Assembly: GCA_050250665.1 (NCBI GenBank)
Contig: JBFWOF010000005.1
Span: 1-64,000 of the forward strand
Direction of reading: 5' to 3'
Source: JADKFD01 sp050250665
GTDB taxonomy: Bacteria; Pseudomonadota; Gammaproteobacteria; Xanthomonadales; SZUA-5
DNA length: 64,000 nucleotides
Shown one piece after another: positions 9,908 to 18,117 of the stretch; the first letter of the stretch is position 1; the number at the start of each line of letters is the position of its first letter. The translations under genes were made by a program, and so were the position numbers. The notes beneath the pieces were generated by a model. It had not been told where the DNA came from. It did no database searches and worked only from the letters and a program-made list of their open reading frames with translations.

Positions 9908-11017
9908 ATGCCCAAGAAGAAAATCAAGGCGCCGACCAACCCGATCTCCCTGCCCGAGCTGCGCGAGCGCATTGATGCGGTCGACCGCCAGATTCAGGAG
10001 CTGATCGGCGAACGCGCCGGCTATGCCCGCCAGGTCGGAATTGCCAAAGGCCCGCTGAAGCAGGCCATCGACTACTACCGGCCCGAACGCGAGGCCCAGG
10101 TTCTGCGCGCCATCGCCGACCGCAACAACGGCCCGCTGTCGAACGAAGAGCTGGTGCGGGTGTTCCGCGAACTGATGTCAGCCTGCCTGGCGCAGCAGAA
10201 TCCGCTCAAGATCGCCTATCTCGGACCGGAAGGTACTTTCAGTCAGACCGCGGTGCAGAAGCACTTCGGGCATTCGGTCATCGCCATTCCGATGGCCAGC
10301 ATCGAAGAGGTCTTCGGCGAAGTCGAGAACAGCAACGCCGATTTCGGCGTGGTGCCGGTCGAGAACTCCACCGAGGGCGCGGTGCATCACACCTTCGACA
10401 TGTTCCTGACCACGCCGCTGAAGATCTGTGGCGAAATCGAGCTGCGCGTGCACCAGAATCTGCTGTCGCGCGCGTCCGATCTCGATCAGATCGAGCGCGT
10501 TTATTCGCACGCCCAGTCGCTGGCGCAGTGTCGCGGCTGGCTGCGCCGCAATCTGCCCAAGGCCGAACGCATCGCCGTCAGCAGCAACGCCGAAGCGGCA
10601 CGGCGCGCACGCAATGCCGAGGACGCCGCCGCCATCGCCGGTTTGTCGGCGGCCCAGGTCTACGGGCTCAAGGTGCTGGCGCCCAACATCGAAGATCGCG
10701 ACGACAACACCACCCGTTTCATGGTGCTAGGGCGCGAGTTGTTTCCACCCAGTGGCCACGACAAGACTTCGCTGCTGCTGGCCGTCAAGGATCAGCCCGG
10801 TGCGCTGTATCAACTGCTCACGCCGTTGGCGAAACACGGCATCAGCATGACCCGGATCGAATCGCGACCCGCCCGCGGCGCCAAGTGGGAGTATGTGTTC
10901 TTCATCGATGTCGAGGGCCATATCGAGAGCGGTGCGCTGCAGGCTGCGCTGGCTGACCTTGGCCCGGTAGCCGCGCAGTTGAAAGTGCTGGGGGCCTACC
11001 CGGCAGCGATAGTCTGA
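9908..11017 (+). CDS. pheA: bifunctional chorismate mutase / prephenate dehydratase (P-protein)
   Basis: A 369-residue fusion. Residues about 14-95 are an AroQ-type chorismate mutase (LPELRERIDAVDRQIQELIG, RAGYARQVGIAK). Residues about 98-275 are prephenate dehydratase (KIAYLGPEGTFSQTAVQKHFG, PVENSTEGAVHHTFDMF and the TRF motif in DNTTRFMVLG). The last about 80 residues are an ACT domain with the phenylalanine-binding IESRP motif. Together they make phenylpyruvate from chorismate, feedback-regulated by phenylalanine. It lies between serA and hisC, whose product can supply the final transamination. Confidence 0.96.
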   Translation: MPKKKIKAPTNPISLPELRERIDAVDRQIQELIGERAGYARQVGIAKGPLKQAIDYYRPEREAQVLRAIADRNNGPLSNEELVRVFRELMSACLAQQNPLKIAYLGPEGTFSQTAVQKHFGHSVIAIPMASIEEVFGEVENSNADFGVVPVENSTEGAVHHTFDMFLTTPLKICGEIELRVHQNLLSRASDLDQIERVYSHAQSLAQCRGWLRRNLPKAERIAVSSNAEAARRARNAEDAAAIAGLSAAQVYGLKVLAPNIEDRDDNTTRFMVLGRELFPPSGHDKTSLLLAVKDQPGALYQLLTPLAKHGISMTRIESRPARGAKWEYVFFIDVEGHIESGALQAALADLGPVAAQLKVLGAYPAAIV

Positions 11018-11057
11018 GTCGGCACGACTCCCCATCTTCACCCAGATCAGGCTCATG

Positions 11058-11296
11058 ATCCTAGAAACCTCAGTTGACCGCTTTTCGAGACCCATAGACT
11101 CATGATTCTATGGCCTCTTCAGCATCTGGGGCGGCTCACCCATCAGGTGAGTGCGCTACGTGGCAGATTGCACGTTTCTGGCGGTGCATGGCTGCGTTGC
11201 AACTCGTCGAAATAGCTGGCTATTTCTCCTCATTGCGCCTTGCCCTGCACCCCCACAACCGCACACTCTGCCCCGTCCAACTGAGGTTTCTAGGAT
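11058..11296. mobile_element. 239-bp MITE-like element with 19-bp perfect terminal inverted repeats
   Basis: The arm ATCCTAGAAACCTCAGTTG (11058-11076) is repeated exactly in inverted orientation at 11278-11296. The 201 bases between carry no gene but contain a second palindrome (GAAATAGC-TG-GCTATTTC, 11209-11226). This looks like a non-autonomous element inserted between pheA and hisC. The last two bases of the right arm are the AT of the hisC start codon, and the AGG in the arm is the only visible ribosome-binding candidate. Only one copy is present in the window. Confidence 0.65.
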
Positions 11297-12425
11297 GATC
11301 CGTATCGAAGACCTCGCAGCGCCCGGAGTACAGAAACTCACCGCCTACGATCCCGGCTACGATCCAGAAACGATCCGACAGATGCTCGGCTTGCCGCGCA
11401 TGCTCGAACTGGGTTCCAACGAAAACGGCTACGGCGCCAGTCCTGCAGTCACCGAACTGCTGCGCTCGCGCGATTTCTCCGATGCCATCCGCTATCCGGA
11501 TGCCGGCGCCCGCAAGTTGCGCCAGGCCATCGCCGCACGCTGGCAGGTTGACCCGGCCGCCATCACGCTCGGCAATGGTTCACACGAGTTGCTGGTGCTG
11601 ATCGCGGAGACTTTCGTGGCACCCGGCGACGAAGTGGTCTTTGCCCAGCATGGCTTTGCCGTGTTCAAGCTCGCAGCCATTGCCAGTGGCGGCAAACCGG
11701 TGGAAGTGCCGGCGCTGCCGCGATCGGGTCCGCAGCCGCTGGGGGCTGATCCCGTTGCCATGACCGCCGCACTCGGTCCCGGGACCAAGCTGGTGTATCT
11801 GGCCAACCCCAACAATCCGACCGGCACCTGGTGGGATCGAGCCACGCTGGCACAATTCCTGGCCCAGGTGCCGCGGCACGCCGTGGTGGTCATCGACGAG
11901 GCCTATCGCGAGTATGTGGACGAGGCCGAAGTGCCCGATGCCTTGTCACTGCAGGCGCTGCATCCGAATCTGGTGGTGACCCGGACCTTCTCCAAGGCCC
12001 ATGGTCTGGCGGCGATGCGGATCGGCTACGCCATCAGCAATCCTGATCTGGCCGCGGTGCTGGAACGCACGCGCCTGACGTTCAATGTCAATCTCTACGC
12101 CCAGGCAGCCGCCGCCGCGGCCATTGCCGATGTGGCGCATGTCGAGGACGTGCGCCGCAGCAATGCGGCGGAGCGGGCGGCACTCAGCGTCGGCCTGCAG
12201 GCGCTGGGTTTGTTCGTGTTTCCGTCACAGGGCAATTTCGTGCTGGTGGACTTCGAGCGCCCGGCCAAAACCATCGAAGCGGCCCTGCTCAAGCGCGGTG
12301 CAATTGTCCGGCCCATGGGCGGCTACGGTCTGCCCACCTGTTTGCGGATCACGGTGGGGCTGGCGCAGGAAAACAGCGAGTTTCTGAGCCTGCTCGTCCG
12401 GGTGCTGCAGGAGGATCTGGCATGA
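11295..12425 (+). CDS. hisC: histidinol-phosphate / aromatic aminotransferase
   Basis: A 376-residue class I/II PLP aminotransferase. Features: LELGSNENGYGASPAV, YLANPNNPTGTWW, VVIDEAYREYVDEAE and the PLP lysine in TRTFSKAHGLAAMRIGYAIS with the downstream phosphate-binding Arg. HisC acts in histidine synthesis, but copies embedded in pheA/aroA clusters are commonly thought to act on aromatic keto acids. The ATG at 11295 gives the family N-terminus (MIRIEDLAAPGVQKLTAYDP); a frame extends upstream through the inverted-repeat element but is unlikely to be translated. The stop overlaps aroA by 4 bases. Confidence 0.9.
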   Translation: MIRIEDLAAPGVQKLTAYDPGYDPETIRQMLGLPRMLELGSNENGYGASPAVTELLRSRDFSDAIRYPDAGARKLRQAIAARWQVDPAAITLGNGSHELLVLIAETFVAPGDEVVFAQHGFAVFKLAAIASGGKPVEVPALPRSGPQPLGADPVAMTAALGPGTKLVYLANPNNPTGTWWDRATLAQFLAQVPRHAVVVIDEAYREYVDEAEVPDALSLQALHPNLVVTRTFSKAHGLAAMRIGYAISNPDLAAVLERTRLTFNVNLYAQAAAAAAIADVAHVEDVRRSNAAERAALSVGLQALGLFVFPSQGNFVLVDFERPAKTIEAALLKRGAIVRPMGGYGLPTCLRITVGLAQENSEFLSLLVRVLQEDLA

Positions 12426-13762
12426 GCGGCAGTTCCCGCGAGTTTCTGTGTCAGCCATCGCGACGGGTCCAGGGTCGCTTCAGCGTGCCTGGTGACAAGT
12501 CGATCTCCCATCGGGCGGTCATGTTCGGCGCGCTCGCGCAGGGTCGAACCGAGGTCAGCGGTTTTCTGCCCGGGGCCGACACCCTGGCAACGGCGCAGAT
12601 CCTGCGCGATCTGGGCGTGGCCATCGAACGCACCGCAACCGATGGTCTGCGGATCGACGGGGTAGGGCTGCACGGTCTCAGGCCCAGCGCCGCGGCGCTC
12701 GACTGCGGCAACGCCGGCACCGCGATGCGTCTGCTCACCGGATTGCTGGCCGGTCAACGCTTTGCCAGCACCCTGATCGGTGATGAATCGTTGTCGCGCC
12801 GACCCATGCGCCGGGTCATCGACCCCTTGCTGCAGATGGGGGCGCGTATCGACTGCACCGCCGCCGGCACCGCGCCCCTGCAGATTCATGCCGTCGAGGG
12901 ATTGCGCGGCATCGAGTATCGCTGCCCGGTGGCCAGTGCCCAGATCAAGTCCTGCGTGCTGCTCGCCGGTCTGTACGCCGATGGCCCGACCGAGGTCACC
13001 GAGCCCGCCGCCACTCGCGATTATACCGAGCGCATGTTGAGCGCCCTGGGTGCCGACGTGTCCGTGGCCGGGACCCGGGTGCGCCTGAACCCGGGACAGA
13101 CTCTGCGCGCGCAGCCGATCGCCGTACCTGGCGACTTCTCTTCGGCCGCATTTTTTCTCGTGGCAGGGGCGATTGCGCCCGAGGGCGAACTGATCATCGA
13201 GAACGTCGGTCTCAATCCGCGCCGCACCGGTTTGTTGCTGACGCTGATCGAAATGGGTGCCGACATCGAGATCCTCGATCAGCGCGAGGTGGCCGGCGAA
13301 CCGGTAGGTGATCTGCGCGTGCGTTCCAGTGCGCTGCGCGCCGTGGACGTGCCGATCGAGCGCGTGCCCGATATGATCGACGAGTTTCCCGCCTTTGCGA
13401 TTGCCGCTGCCTGTGCCCAGGGCACCAGCAGCGTTCATGGCGCACACGAGTTGCGGGTGAAGGAAAGCGACCGGATTGCGGCGATGGCCCGTGGCCTTGA
13501 GGCGCTGGGAGTGCAGGTACAGGAATTCGACGACGGCATGGCGATAGAGGGCAGCGCGGACATGGGCGGTGGATGCATAGACAGTCAGGGTGATCACCGC
13601 ATCGCGATGAGCTTCGCTGTGGCCGCGCTGCGTGCCACTGGCGTCATCCGCATACTCGACTGCGCCAACGTCGATACCAGCTTCCCCGGCTTCTCGGAAC
13701 TGGCGACGCTGGCCGGGTTGTCCGTGCAGGTCCGTGAGGGTGGCTCGGAGTTGTCAGCGTGA
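12422..13762 (+). CDS. aroA: 3-phosphoshikimate 1-carboxyvinyltransferase (EPSP synthase)
   Basis: A 446-residue enzyme joining PEP to shikimate-3-phosphate in the shikimate pathway that feeds PheA. Visible motifs: PGDKSISHRAVMFGALAQG, LDCGNAGTAMRLLTGLLAG, GDESLSRRPMRR, LRVKESDRIAAMARGLE and GDHRIAMSFAVAAL. The glyphosate-site motif reads GNAGTAMR, the common class I/II boundary form. Overlaps hisC (ATGA) and cmk (GTGA) by 4 bases each, so translation of the three is coupled. Confidence 0.96.
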   Translation: MSGSSREFLCQPSRRVQGRFSVPGDKSISHRAVMFGALAQGRTEVSGFLPGADTLATAQILRDLGVAIERTATDGLRIDGVGLHGLRPSAAALDCGNAGTAMRLLTGLLAGQRFASTLIGDESLSRRPMRRVIDPLLQMGARIDCTAAGTAPLQIHAVEGLRGIEYRCPVASAQIKSCVLLAGLYADGPTEVTEPAATRDYTERMLSALGADVSVAGTRVRLNPGQTLRAQPIAVPGDFSSAAFFLVAGAIAPEGELIIENVGLNPRRTGLLLTLIEMGADIEILDQREVAGEPVGDLRVRSSALRAVDVPIERVPDMIDEFPAFAIAAACAQGTSSVHGAHELRVKESDRIAAMARGLEALGVQVQEFDDGMAIEGSADMGGGCIDSQGDHRIAMSFAVAALRATGVIRILDCANVDTSFPGFSELATLAGLSVQVREGGSELSA

Positions 13763-14448
13763 GGCAGTCATCGCAAGCCGCACCGGTCATCACCATCGAC
13801 GGGCCGAGCGGCTCGGGCAAGGGCACCATCAGTCGTGCCGTGGCGCGGGCGCTGGGCTGGCATTTCCTGGATTCGGGGGCGCTCTACCGGGCGGTCGGCG
13901 TTGCGGCGGTGCGCAGCGGTGCAGATCTCGCCGATGAGCAGGCTTTGGCCAGACTCGCACTGGATGCCGATATCCGCTTCGAGGACCGCATCGATTCTGA
14001 ACCGCATGTCTGGCTGGGAGACGAGGACATCTCCGCGGACATCCGTACCGAAGAGGCCGGCCAGGCCGCTTCCAAAGTGGCCGCGCAACCGGCCGTGCGG
14101 GCGGCACTGCTGGCCAAGCAAAGGGCTTTCCAGGTCGCCCCGGGTCTGGTGGCGGACGGCCGCGACATGGGAACCATTGTCTTTCCGGACGCCGAATTGA
14201 AGGTCTTCCTGACTGCCAGTGCAGCCGAGCGTGCCCGTCGCCGCCATAAACAGTTGAGCGAAAAGGGAATAACGGCTATTCTACCGGCCCTCTTGAGCGA
14301 GATTGAAGAACGCGACCTGCGCGACCGAACCCGGTCCGTAGCGCCTCTGGTTCCCGCGCACGATGCCCGCACCATCGATTCGACCACCCAGTCCATCGAT
14401 GCTGTCGTTGCCACCGTGCTCGACTGGGCGGCGCCGTTGAAGCGCTGA
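13759..14448 (+). CDS. cmk: cytidylate kinase
   Basis: A 229-residue P-loop kinase phosphorylating CMP/dCMP. The Walker A motif ITIDGPSGSGKGTISRAVAR lies near the N-terminus, followed by FLDSGALYRAV, VADGRDMGTIVFPDA and AERARRRHKQL. It starts with GTG overlapping the aroA stop by 4 bases. The order aroA-cmk-rpsA-ihfB is conserved across gammaproteobacteria. Confidence 0.96.
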   Translation: MRQSSQAAPVITIDGPSGSGKGTISRAVARALGWHFLDSGALYRAVGVAAVRSGADLADEQALARLALDADIRFEDRIDSEPHVWLGDEDISADIRTEEAGQAASKVAAQPAVRAALLAKQRAFQVAPGLVADGRDMGTIVFPDAELKVFLTASAAERARRRHKQLSEKGITAILPALLSEIEERDLRDRTRSVAPLVPAHDARTIDSTTQSIDAVVATVLDWAAPLKR

Positions 14449-14474
14449 CTTCGGACTCGCAATTGGGGAACGGG

Positions 14475-14493
14475 CCTGAGAATTTCTCTCAGG
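14475..14493 (+). other. hairpin in the cmk-rpsA leader
   Basis: CCTGAGA and TCTCAGG form a perfect 7-bp stem around ATTTC in the 156-base cmk-rpsA gap, about 112 bases before the rpsA start. rpsA translation is autoregulated through its leader in E. coli, so an RNA structure here is plausible, but the fold cannot be assigned to a known class. Confidence 0.3.
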
Positions 14494-14604
14494 AATCATA
14501 AACATACGCGGAGCAATCCGCACACTCGAAAGAGGGTGGAACGACGCTGAAGCGGACCCGGAACGAGGGGTCGCGGGCGTCTTTCCGATTTTCTGGAATC
14601 AACC

Positions 14605-16269
14605 ATGACTGAAAGTTTTGCCGAACTGTTTGAACAGAGCGAGCGCATCAGCAAGCTCAAGCCCGGCGCCATTGTTACCGGCACGGTAGTGGAAATCCGC
14701 AGCGATGTCGTCATCGTCAATGCGGGTCTGAAGTCCGAGGGCGTGGTGCCCATCGAGCAATTCCGCAATGAGGCGGGCGAGCTCGAAGTGAGCGTTGGCG
14801 ACGAAGTCAAGGTCGCCCTGGACGCACTGGAAGATGGTTTCGGCGAAACGCGGCTGTCGCGCGAGAAAGCCAAGCGCGCGATGGTCTGGGATGAGCTCGA
14901 AGAAGCTCAGACCAAGGATGAGACCGTGGTCGGTCGCATCAGTGGCAAGGTCAAGGGCGGCTTCACGGTCGACATCAAGGACATCCGCGCATTCCTGCCG
15001 GGTTCCCTGGTCGACGTGCGTCCGGTCCGTGATCCGGTGTATCTGGAAGGCAAGGATCTCGAGTTCAAGATCATCAAGCTCGATCGCAAGCGCAACAATG
15101 TCGTGGTCTCCCGCCGTGCGGTGGTCGAGAGCGAATTCAGCGTCGAGCGCGAGCAGTTGATGGAGAAGCTCAAGGAAGGCGCGGTGCTCAAGGGTGTGGT
15201 CAAGAACCTCACCGATTACGGCGCATTCGTGGACCTCGGCGGCATCGATGGCCTGCTGCACATCACCGACATGGCGTGGAAGCGCGTGCGTCACCCGTCC
15301 GAGGTGGTCAACGTCGGCGACGAGATCGATGTGCGCGTGCTGCGCTTCGATCGCGAGCGCAATCGCGTTTCGCTGGGTCTGAAGCAGCTGGGCGACGATC
15401 CGTGGGTGAATATCTCGCGTCGTTATCCGCAGGGCACCCGTCTGTTTGGCAAGGTTTCCAATGTCACCGAATACGGTGCCTTCGTGGAACTGGAGCCGGG
15501 CGTCGAAGGCCTGGTGCACGTGTCCGAGATGGACTGGACCAACAAGAACGTCAACCCGGCGAAGATCGTGGCCATTGGCGACGAAACCGAAGTGACCGTG
15601 CTCGATATCGATGAAGAGCGTCGCCGCATTTCGCTCGGCATGAAGCAGTGCACGAGCAATCCGTGGGAAGCCTTTGCCGGCACCTTCAAGAAGGGCGACA
15701 AGGTTTCGGGCTCGATCAAGTCGATCACCGATTTCGGCATCTTCGTCGGACTGGATGGCGGCATCGACGGTCTGGTCCATCTGTCCGACATTTCCTGGAA
15801 CGGCACTGGCGAAGACCTGGTCCGCAACTTCAAGAAGGGCGAAGAGCTGGAGGCCGTGGTGCTGGCCGTTGATCCCGAGCGTGAGCGCATCTCGCTCGGC
15901 ATCAAGCAGCTTGAACAGGATCCCTTCGGCAGCTTCATGGCCAACAATCCGAAGGGCAGCATCGTTCACGGTATCGTTCGTGAAGTGGATGCCCGTGGCG
16001 TGACCGTGGATCTGGACGAGGGCGTCGAGGGTTATCTGCGCGCTTCGGACATTGCCAAGGAGCGCGTCGACGACGCCACGCAGCATTACGCCGTGGGCGA
16101 CAAGATCGAAGCCAAGTTCACCGGACTCGATCGTCGCGGCCGCATCCTGCAGTTGTCGATCCGCGCCAAGGAAGACGACGAACTCGCGGATGCCCTGGAG
16201 GAGTACCACAACACCTCCATCGGCACCACCAAGCTCGGCGCCTTGCTCAAGGAACAGCTGAGTCGCTGA
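14605..16269 (+). CDS. rpsA: 30S ribosomal protein S1
   Basis: A 554-residue protein of normal length with six S1 (OB-fold) repeats. The first two (from about residues 17 and 105) bind the ribosome; the last four carry the classical RNA-binding pattern, e.g. VKNLTDYGAFVDLGGIDGLL, VSNVTEYGAFVELEPGVEGL, IKSITDFGIFVGLDGGIDGL and VREVDARGVTVDLDEGVEGY. S1 recruits and unfolds mRNA on the 30S subunit. A long antisense frame opposite the gene is a codon-bias shadow. A strong hairpin follows the stop. Confidence 0.98.
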   Translation: MTESFAELFEQSERISKLKPGAIVTGTVVEIRSDVVIVNAGLKSEGVVPIEQFRNEAGELEVSVGDEVKVALDALEDGFGETRLSREKAKRAMVWDELEEAQTKDETVVGRISGKVKGGFTVDIKDIRAFLPGSLVDVRPVRDPVYLEGKDLEFKIIKLDRKRNNVVVSRRAVVESEFSVEREQLMEKLKEGAVLKGVVKNLTDYGAFVDLGGIDGLLHITDMAWKRVRHPSEVVNVGDEIDVRVLRFDRERNRVSLGLKQLGDDPWVNISRRYPQGTRLFGKVSNVTEYGAFVELEPGVEGLVHVSEMDWTNKNVNPAKIVAIGDETEVTVLDIDEERRRISLGMKQCTSNPWEAFAGTFKKGDKVSGSIKSITDFGIFVGLDGGIDGLVHLSDISWNGTGEDLVRNFKKGEELEAVVLAVDPERERISLGIKQLEQDPFGSFMANNPKGSIVHGIVREVDARGVTVDLDEGVEGYLRASDIAKERVDDATQHYAVGDKIEAKFTGLDRRGRILQLSIRAKEDDELADALEEYHNTSIGTTKLGALLKEQLSR

Positions 16270-16283
16270 TTTCTTTGCTATTT

Positions 16284-16313
16284 GTGGGGGCAGCCGTGCG
16301 CTGCCCCCACTTT
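16284..16313 (+). terminator. rpsA terminator
   Basis: An 11-bp perfect stem (GTGGGGGCAGC / GCTGCCCCCAC) with a 5-base loop begins 15 bases after the rpsA stop and is followed by a short TTT run. The T tract is weak, so some read-through into ihfB is likely. Confidence 0.7.
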
Positions 16314-16356
16314 CAAAGTAGTCTTAAAACACCCCGCGCTAGCTGGAGCATAGATC

Positions 16357-16680
16357 GTGACCAAGTCGGAACTGATCCTGGCCTTGTCGGGTCGGCAGAC
16401 GCATCTGGCACAGCCCGATGTGGAGCTTGCGGTGAAATCGGTCATCGATCAGATGGCAGATTCTTTGGCCAGCGGCGAACGTATCGAAGTTCGCGGCTTT
16501 GGCAGCTTCTCGCTGCATTTCAGGCCGCCGCGCATGGGTCGAAACCCGAAAACGGGTGACGTCGTGGCCCTGTCCGGCAAATATGTACCTCATTTCAAGC
16601 CCGGCAAGGAATTGCGCGAGCGGGTGAACGCCAGCGCGCAGAGCGCACCGGTGGCGACACCCAAATCCGTACGCTCCTGA
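16357..16680 (+). CDS. ihfB: integration host factor beta subunit
   Basis: A 107-residue HU/IHF-family DNA-bending protein. It starts MTKSELILAL and contains the beta-arm motif RMGRNPKTGD with the intercalating proline, preceded by IEVRGFGSFSLHFR. IHF beta pairs with IHF alpha (not in the window). Position directly after rpsA and before lapA is the conserved gammaproteobacterial arrangement and separates it from HU. The last about 15 residues (SAQSAPVATPKSVRS) are a low-complexity extension. Confidence 0.95.
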   Translation: MTKSELILALSGRQTHLAQPDVELAVKSVIDQMADSLASGERIEVRGFGSFSLHFRPPRMGRNPKTGDVVALSGKYVPHFKPGKELRERVNASAQSAPVATPKSVRS

Positions 16681-16694
16681 CGAGGCAAAGCTTC

Positions 16695-16934
16695 TTGAAA
16701 CTTGCGGCGCGAATCCTCCTTGGCGTGGTACTGACCGCAATTGTCGTGTTTGCGGCTTTCAATCCCGCGTTGACTCAGATCGATGCCGTCATCGGTGAAT
16801 TCACCTTGCCGCTGGGCGTGGCTCTGGTAGCCTTTTTCGCGCTCGGCAGCCTGGCTGGAGCGCTCGGCCTGTATCTGGCCGTGGTGCTGCGGCTCAAGCG
16901 TGAATTGCGTCGCGAACGTCGCTCGGGAAGCTGA
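16695..16934 (+). CDS. lapA: LapA domain membrane protein (DUF1049)
   Basis: A 79-residue protein with two transmembrane helices (about residues 4-24 and 38-63) and a basic C-terminal tail. LapA (YciS) partners LapB in controlling LPS synthesis at the inner membrane. The best start is TTG at 16695, preceded by GAGG; no ATG or GTG gives a full first helix. Six bases separate it from lapB. Confidence 0.85.
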   Translation: MKLAARILLGVVLTAIVVFAAFNPALTQIDAVIGEFTLPLGVALVAFFALGSLAGALGLYLAVVLRLKRELRRERRSGS

Positions 16935-16940
16935 TCCATC

Positions 16941-18110
16941 ATGGGCTGGGAAGTGCTGTGGCTGCTCTTGCCGATTGCAGCATGGTCTGGCTATCTGATA
17001 GGGCGCCGCGGCAGCGAACGCAGCAGCGGTGAGCGCTTCTCCAAGTTCTCCCAAACCTATTTCAGCGGCCTCAACTATCTGCTCAACGAACAGCCCGACA
17101 AGGCACTCGAGGTCTTCCTCAAGATCGCCGAGCTCGACAGTGACACCTTCGAGACGCAACTGGCCCTGGGCAATCTGTTTCGACGGCGCGGCGAGACCGA
17201 TCGCGCCATCCGTCTGCATCAGGATCTCTACAGCCGTCCCAAGCTTTCCGCGGAACAGCGCACCATCGCCCTGCTGGAGCTCGGCGAGGATTACATGCGT
17301 GCCGGACTGCTGGACCGCGCCGAAGCCCTGTACACCGATCTGCTGGCGATCGACCAGCATGCGCCAGCTGCGCTGCGGCATCTGATTTCCATCTACCAGC
17401 AGGAACGCGACTGGAACCGCGCCATCGAGATGGCGCAGCGCCTGCGCGCCGCCACCGGCGACGGCACCACGCCACTGGTCGCGCAGTTCTATTGCGAACT
17501 GGCGGAACAGGCACGGGGCCGCGGCGAACCCGGGGAGTCCCGCAAGTTGGCGCGTGAGGCCGTGGCGGTGGATGCGCGCTGCGTGCGTGCCCATATGCTG
17601 CTGGGACGACTGGCGCTGGCAGACGGTGCCGATGAAGCTGCGATCCGGCACTTCGAGAAGGCCGCGGAGATCGATCCGGACTTTTTGTCGGAGATACTCA
17701 GCGAGTTGCTGGCCACCTACGAGAAGCTGGGACGCAGCGATCGCGCCCAGGCCTTTCTTGATCTGATGATGCAGCGCGACCGTGGTGTGGCCGCCTTGCT
17801 GGCGCGCAGCGCCATGATCGAGCGCAGCGATGGCCGCAGCGAGGCCGTGGGATTTCTGGCCGACCGTCTGCATCAGCGACCATCGGTGCGCGGCGTGCTC
17901 AAGGTCGTAGACCTGTCCTTTCCCTCCGAATCGGGTGAGCGCGCCGAGGCCATCGGTCTCATTCGCGAACTGCTGCACCGTCTGCTGGAACGCAAGGCCG
18001 GCTATCGCTGCAGCCGCTGTGGGTTCAGTCCGCGCGCGCTGCACTGGCAATGTCCCAGCTGCAAGAGCTGGGGCAGCATCAAGCCGGTACACGGCGTACC
18101 GGGCGAGTGA
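16941..18110 (+). CDS. lapB: LPS assembly protein LapB (YciM)
   Basis: A 389-residue inner-membrane-anchored cytoplasmic TPR protein. An N-terminal helix (WEVLWLLLPIAAWSGYLIG) is followed by tandem TPRs from about residue 35 to 340 (LNYLLNEQPDKALEVFLKIA onward) and a C-terminal rubredoxin-like zinc domain with paired cysteines (CSRCGF and CPSCKSW). In E. coli LapB targets LpxC for FtsH proteolysis and so sets the LPS level. It is immediately followed by polysaccharide genes, linking LPS control to envelope sugar synthesis. Confidence 0.95.
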   Translation: MGWEVLWLLLPIAAWSGYLIGRRGSERSSGERFSKFSQTYFSGLNYLLNEQPDKALEVFLKIAELDSDTFETQLALGNLFRRRGETDRAIRLHQDLYSRPKLSAEQRTIALLELGEDYMRAGLLDRAEALYTDLLAIDQHAPAALRHLISIYQQERDWNRAIEMAQRLRAATGDGTTPLVAQFYCELAEQARGRGEPGESRKLAREAVAVDARCVRAHMLLGRLALADGADEAAIRHFEKAAEIDPDFLSEILSELLATYEKLGRSDRAQAFLDLMMQRDRGVAALLARSAMIERSDGRSEAVGFLADRLHQRPSVRGVLKVVDLSFPSESGERAEAIGLIRELLHRLLERKAGYRCSRCGFSPRALHWQCPSCKSWGSIKPVHGVPGE

Positions 18111-18117
18111 CTCGCGC

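Noticed and set aside
11151..11294. 48-residue extension of hisC through the inverted-repeat element
   Set aside because: It reads repeat DNA and the family N-terminus begins at the ATG at 11295.
14599..16209. 536-codon frame antisense to rpsA
   Set aside because: It is a codon-bias shadow of a highly expressed GC-rich gene; it has no family motifs and lies wholly opposite rpsA.
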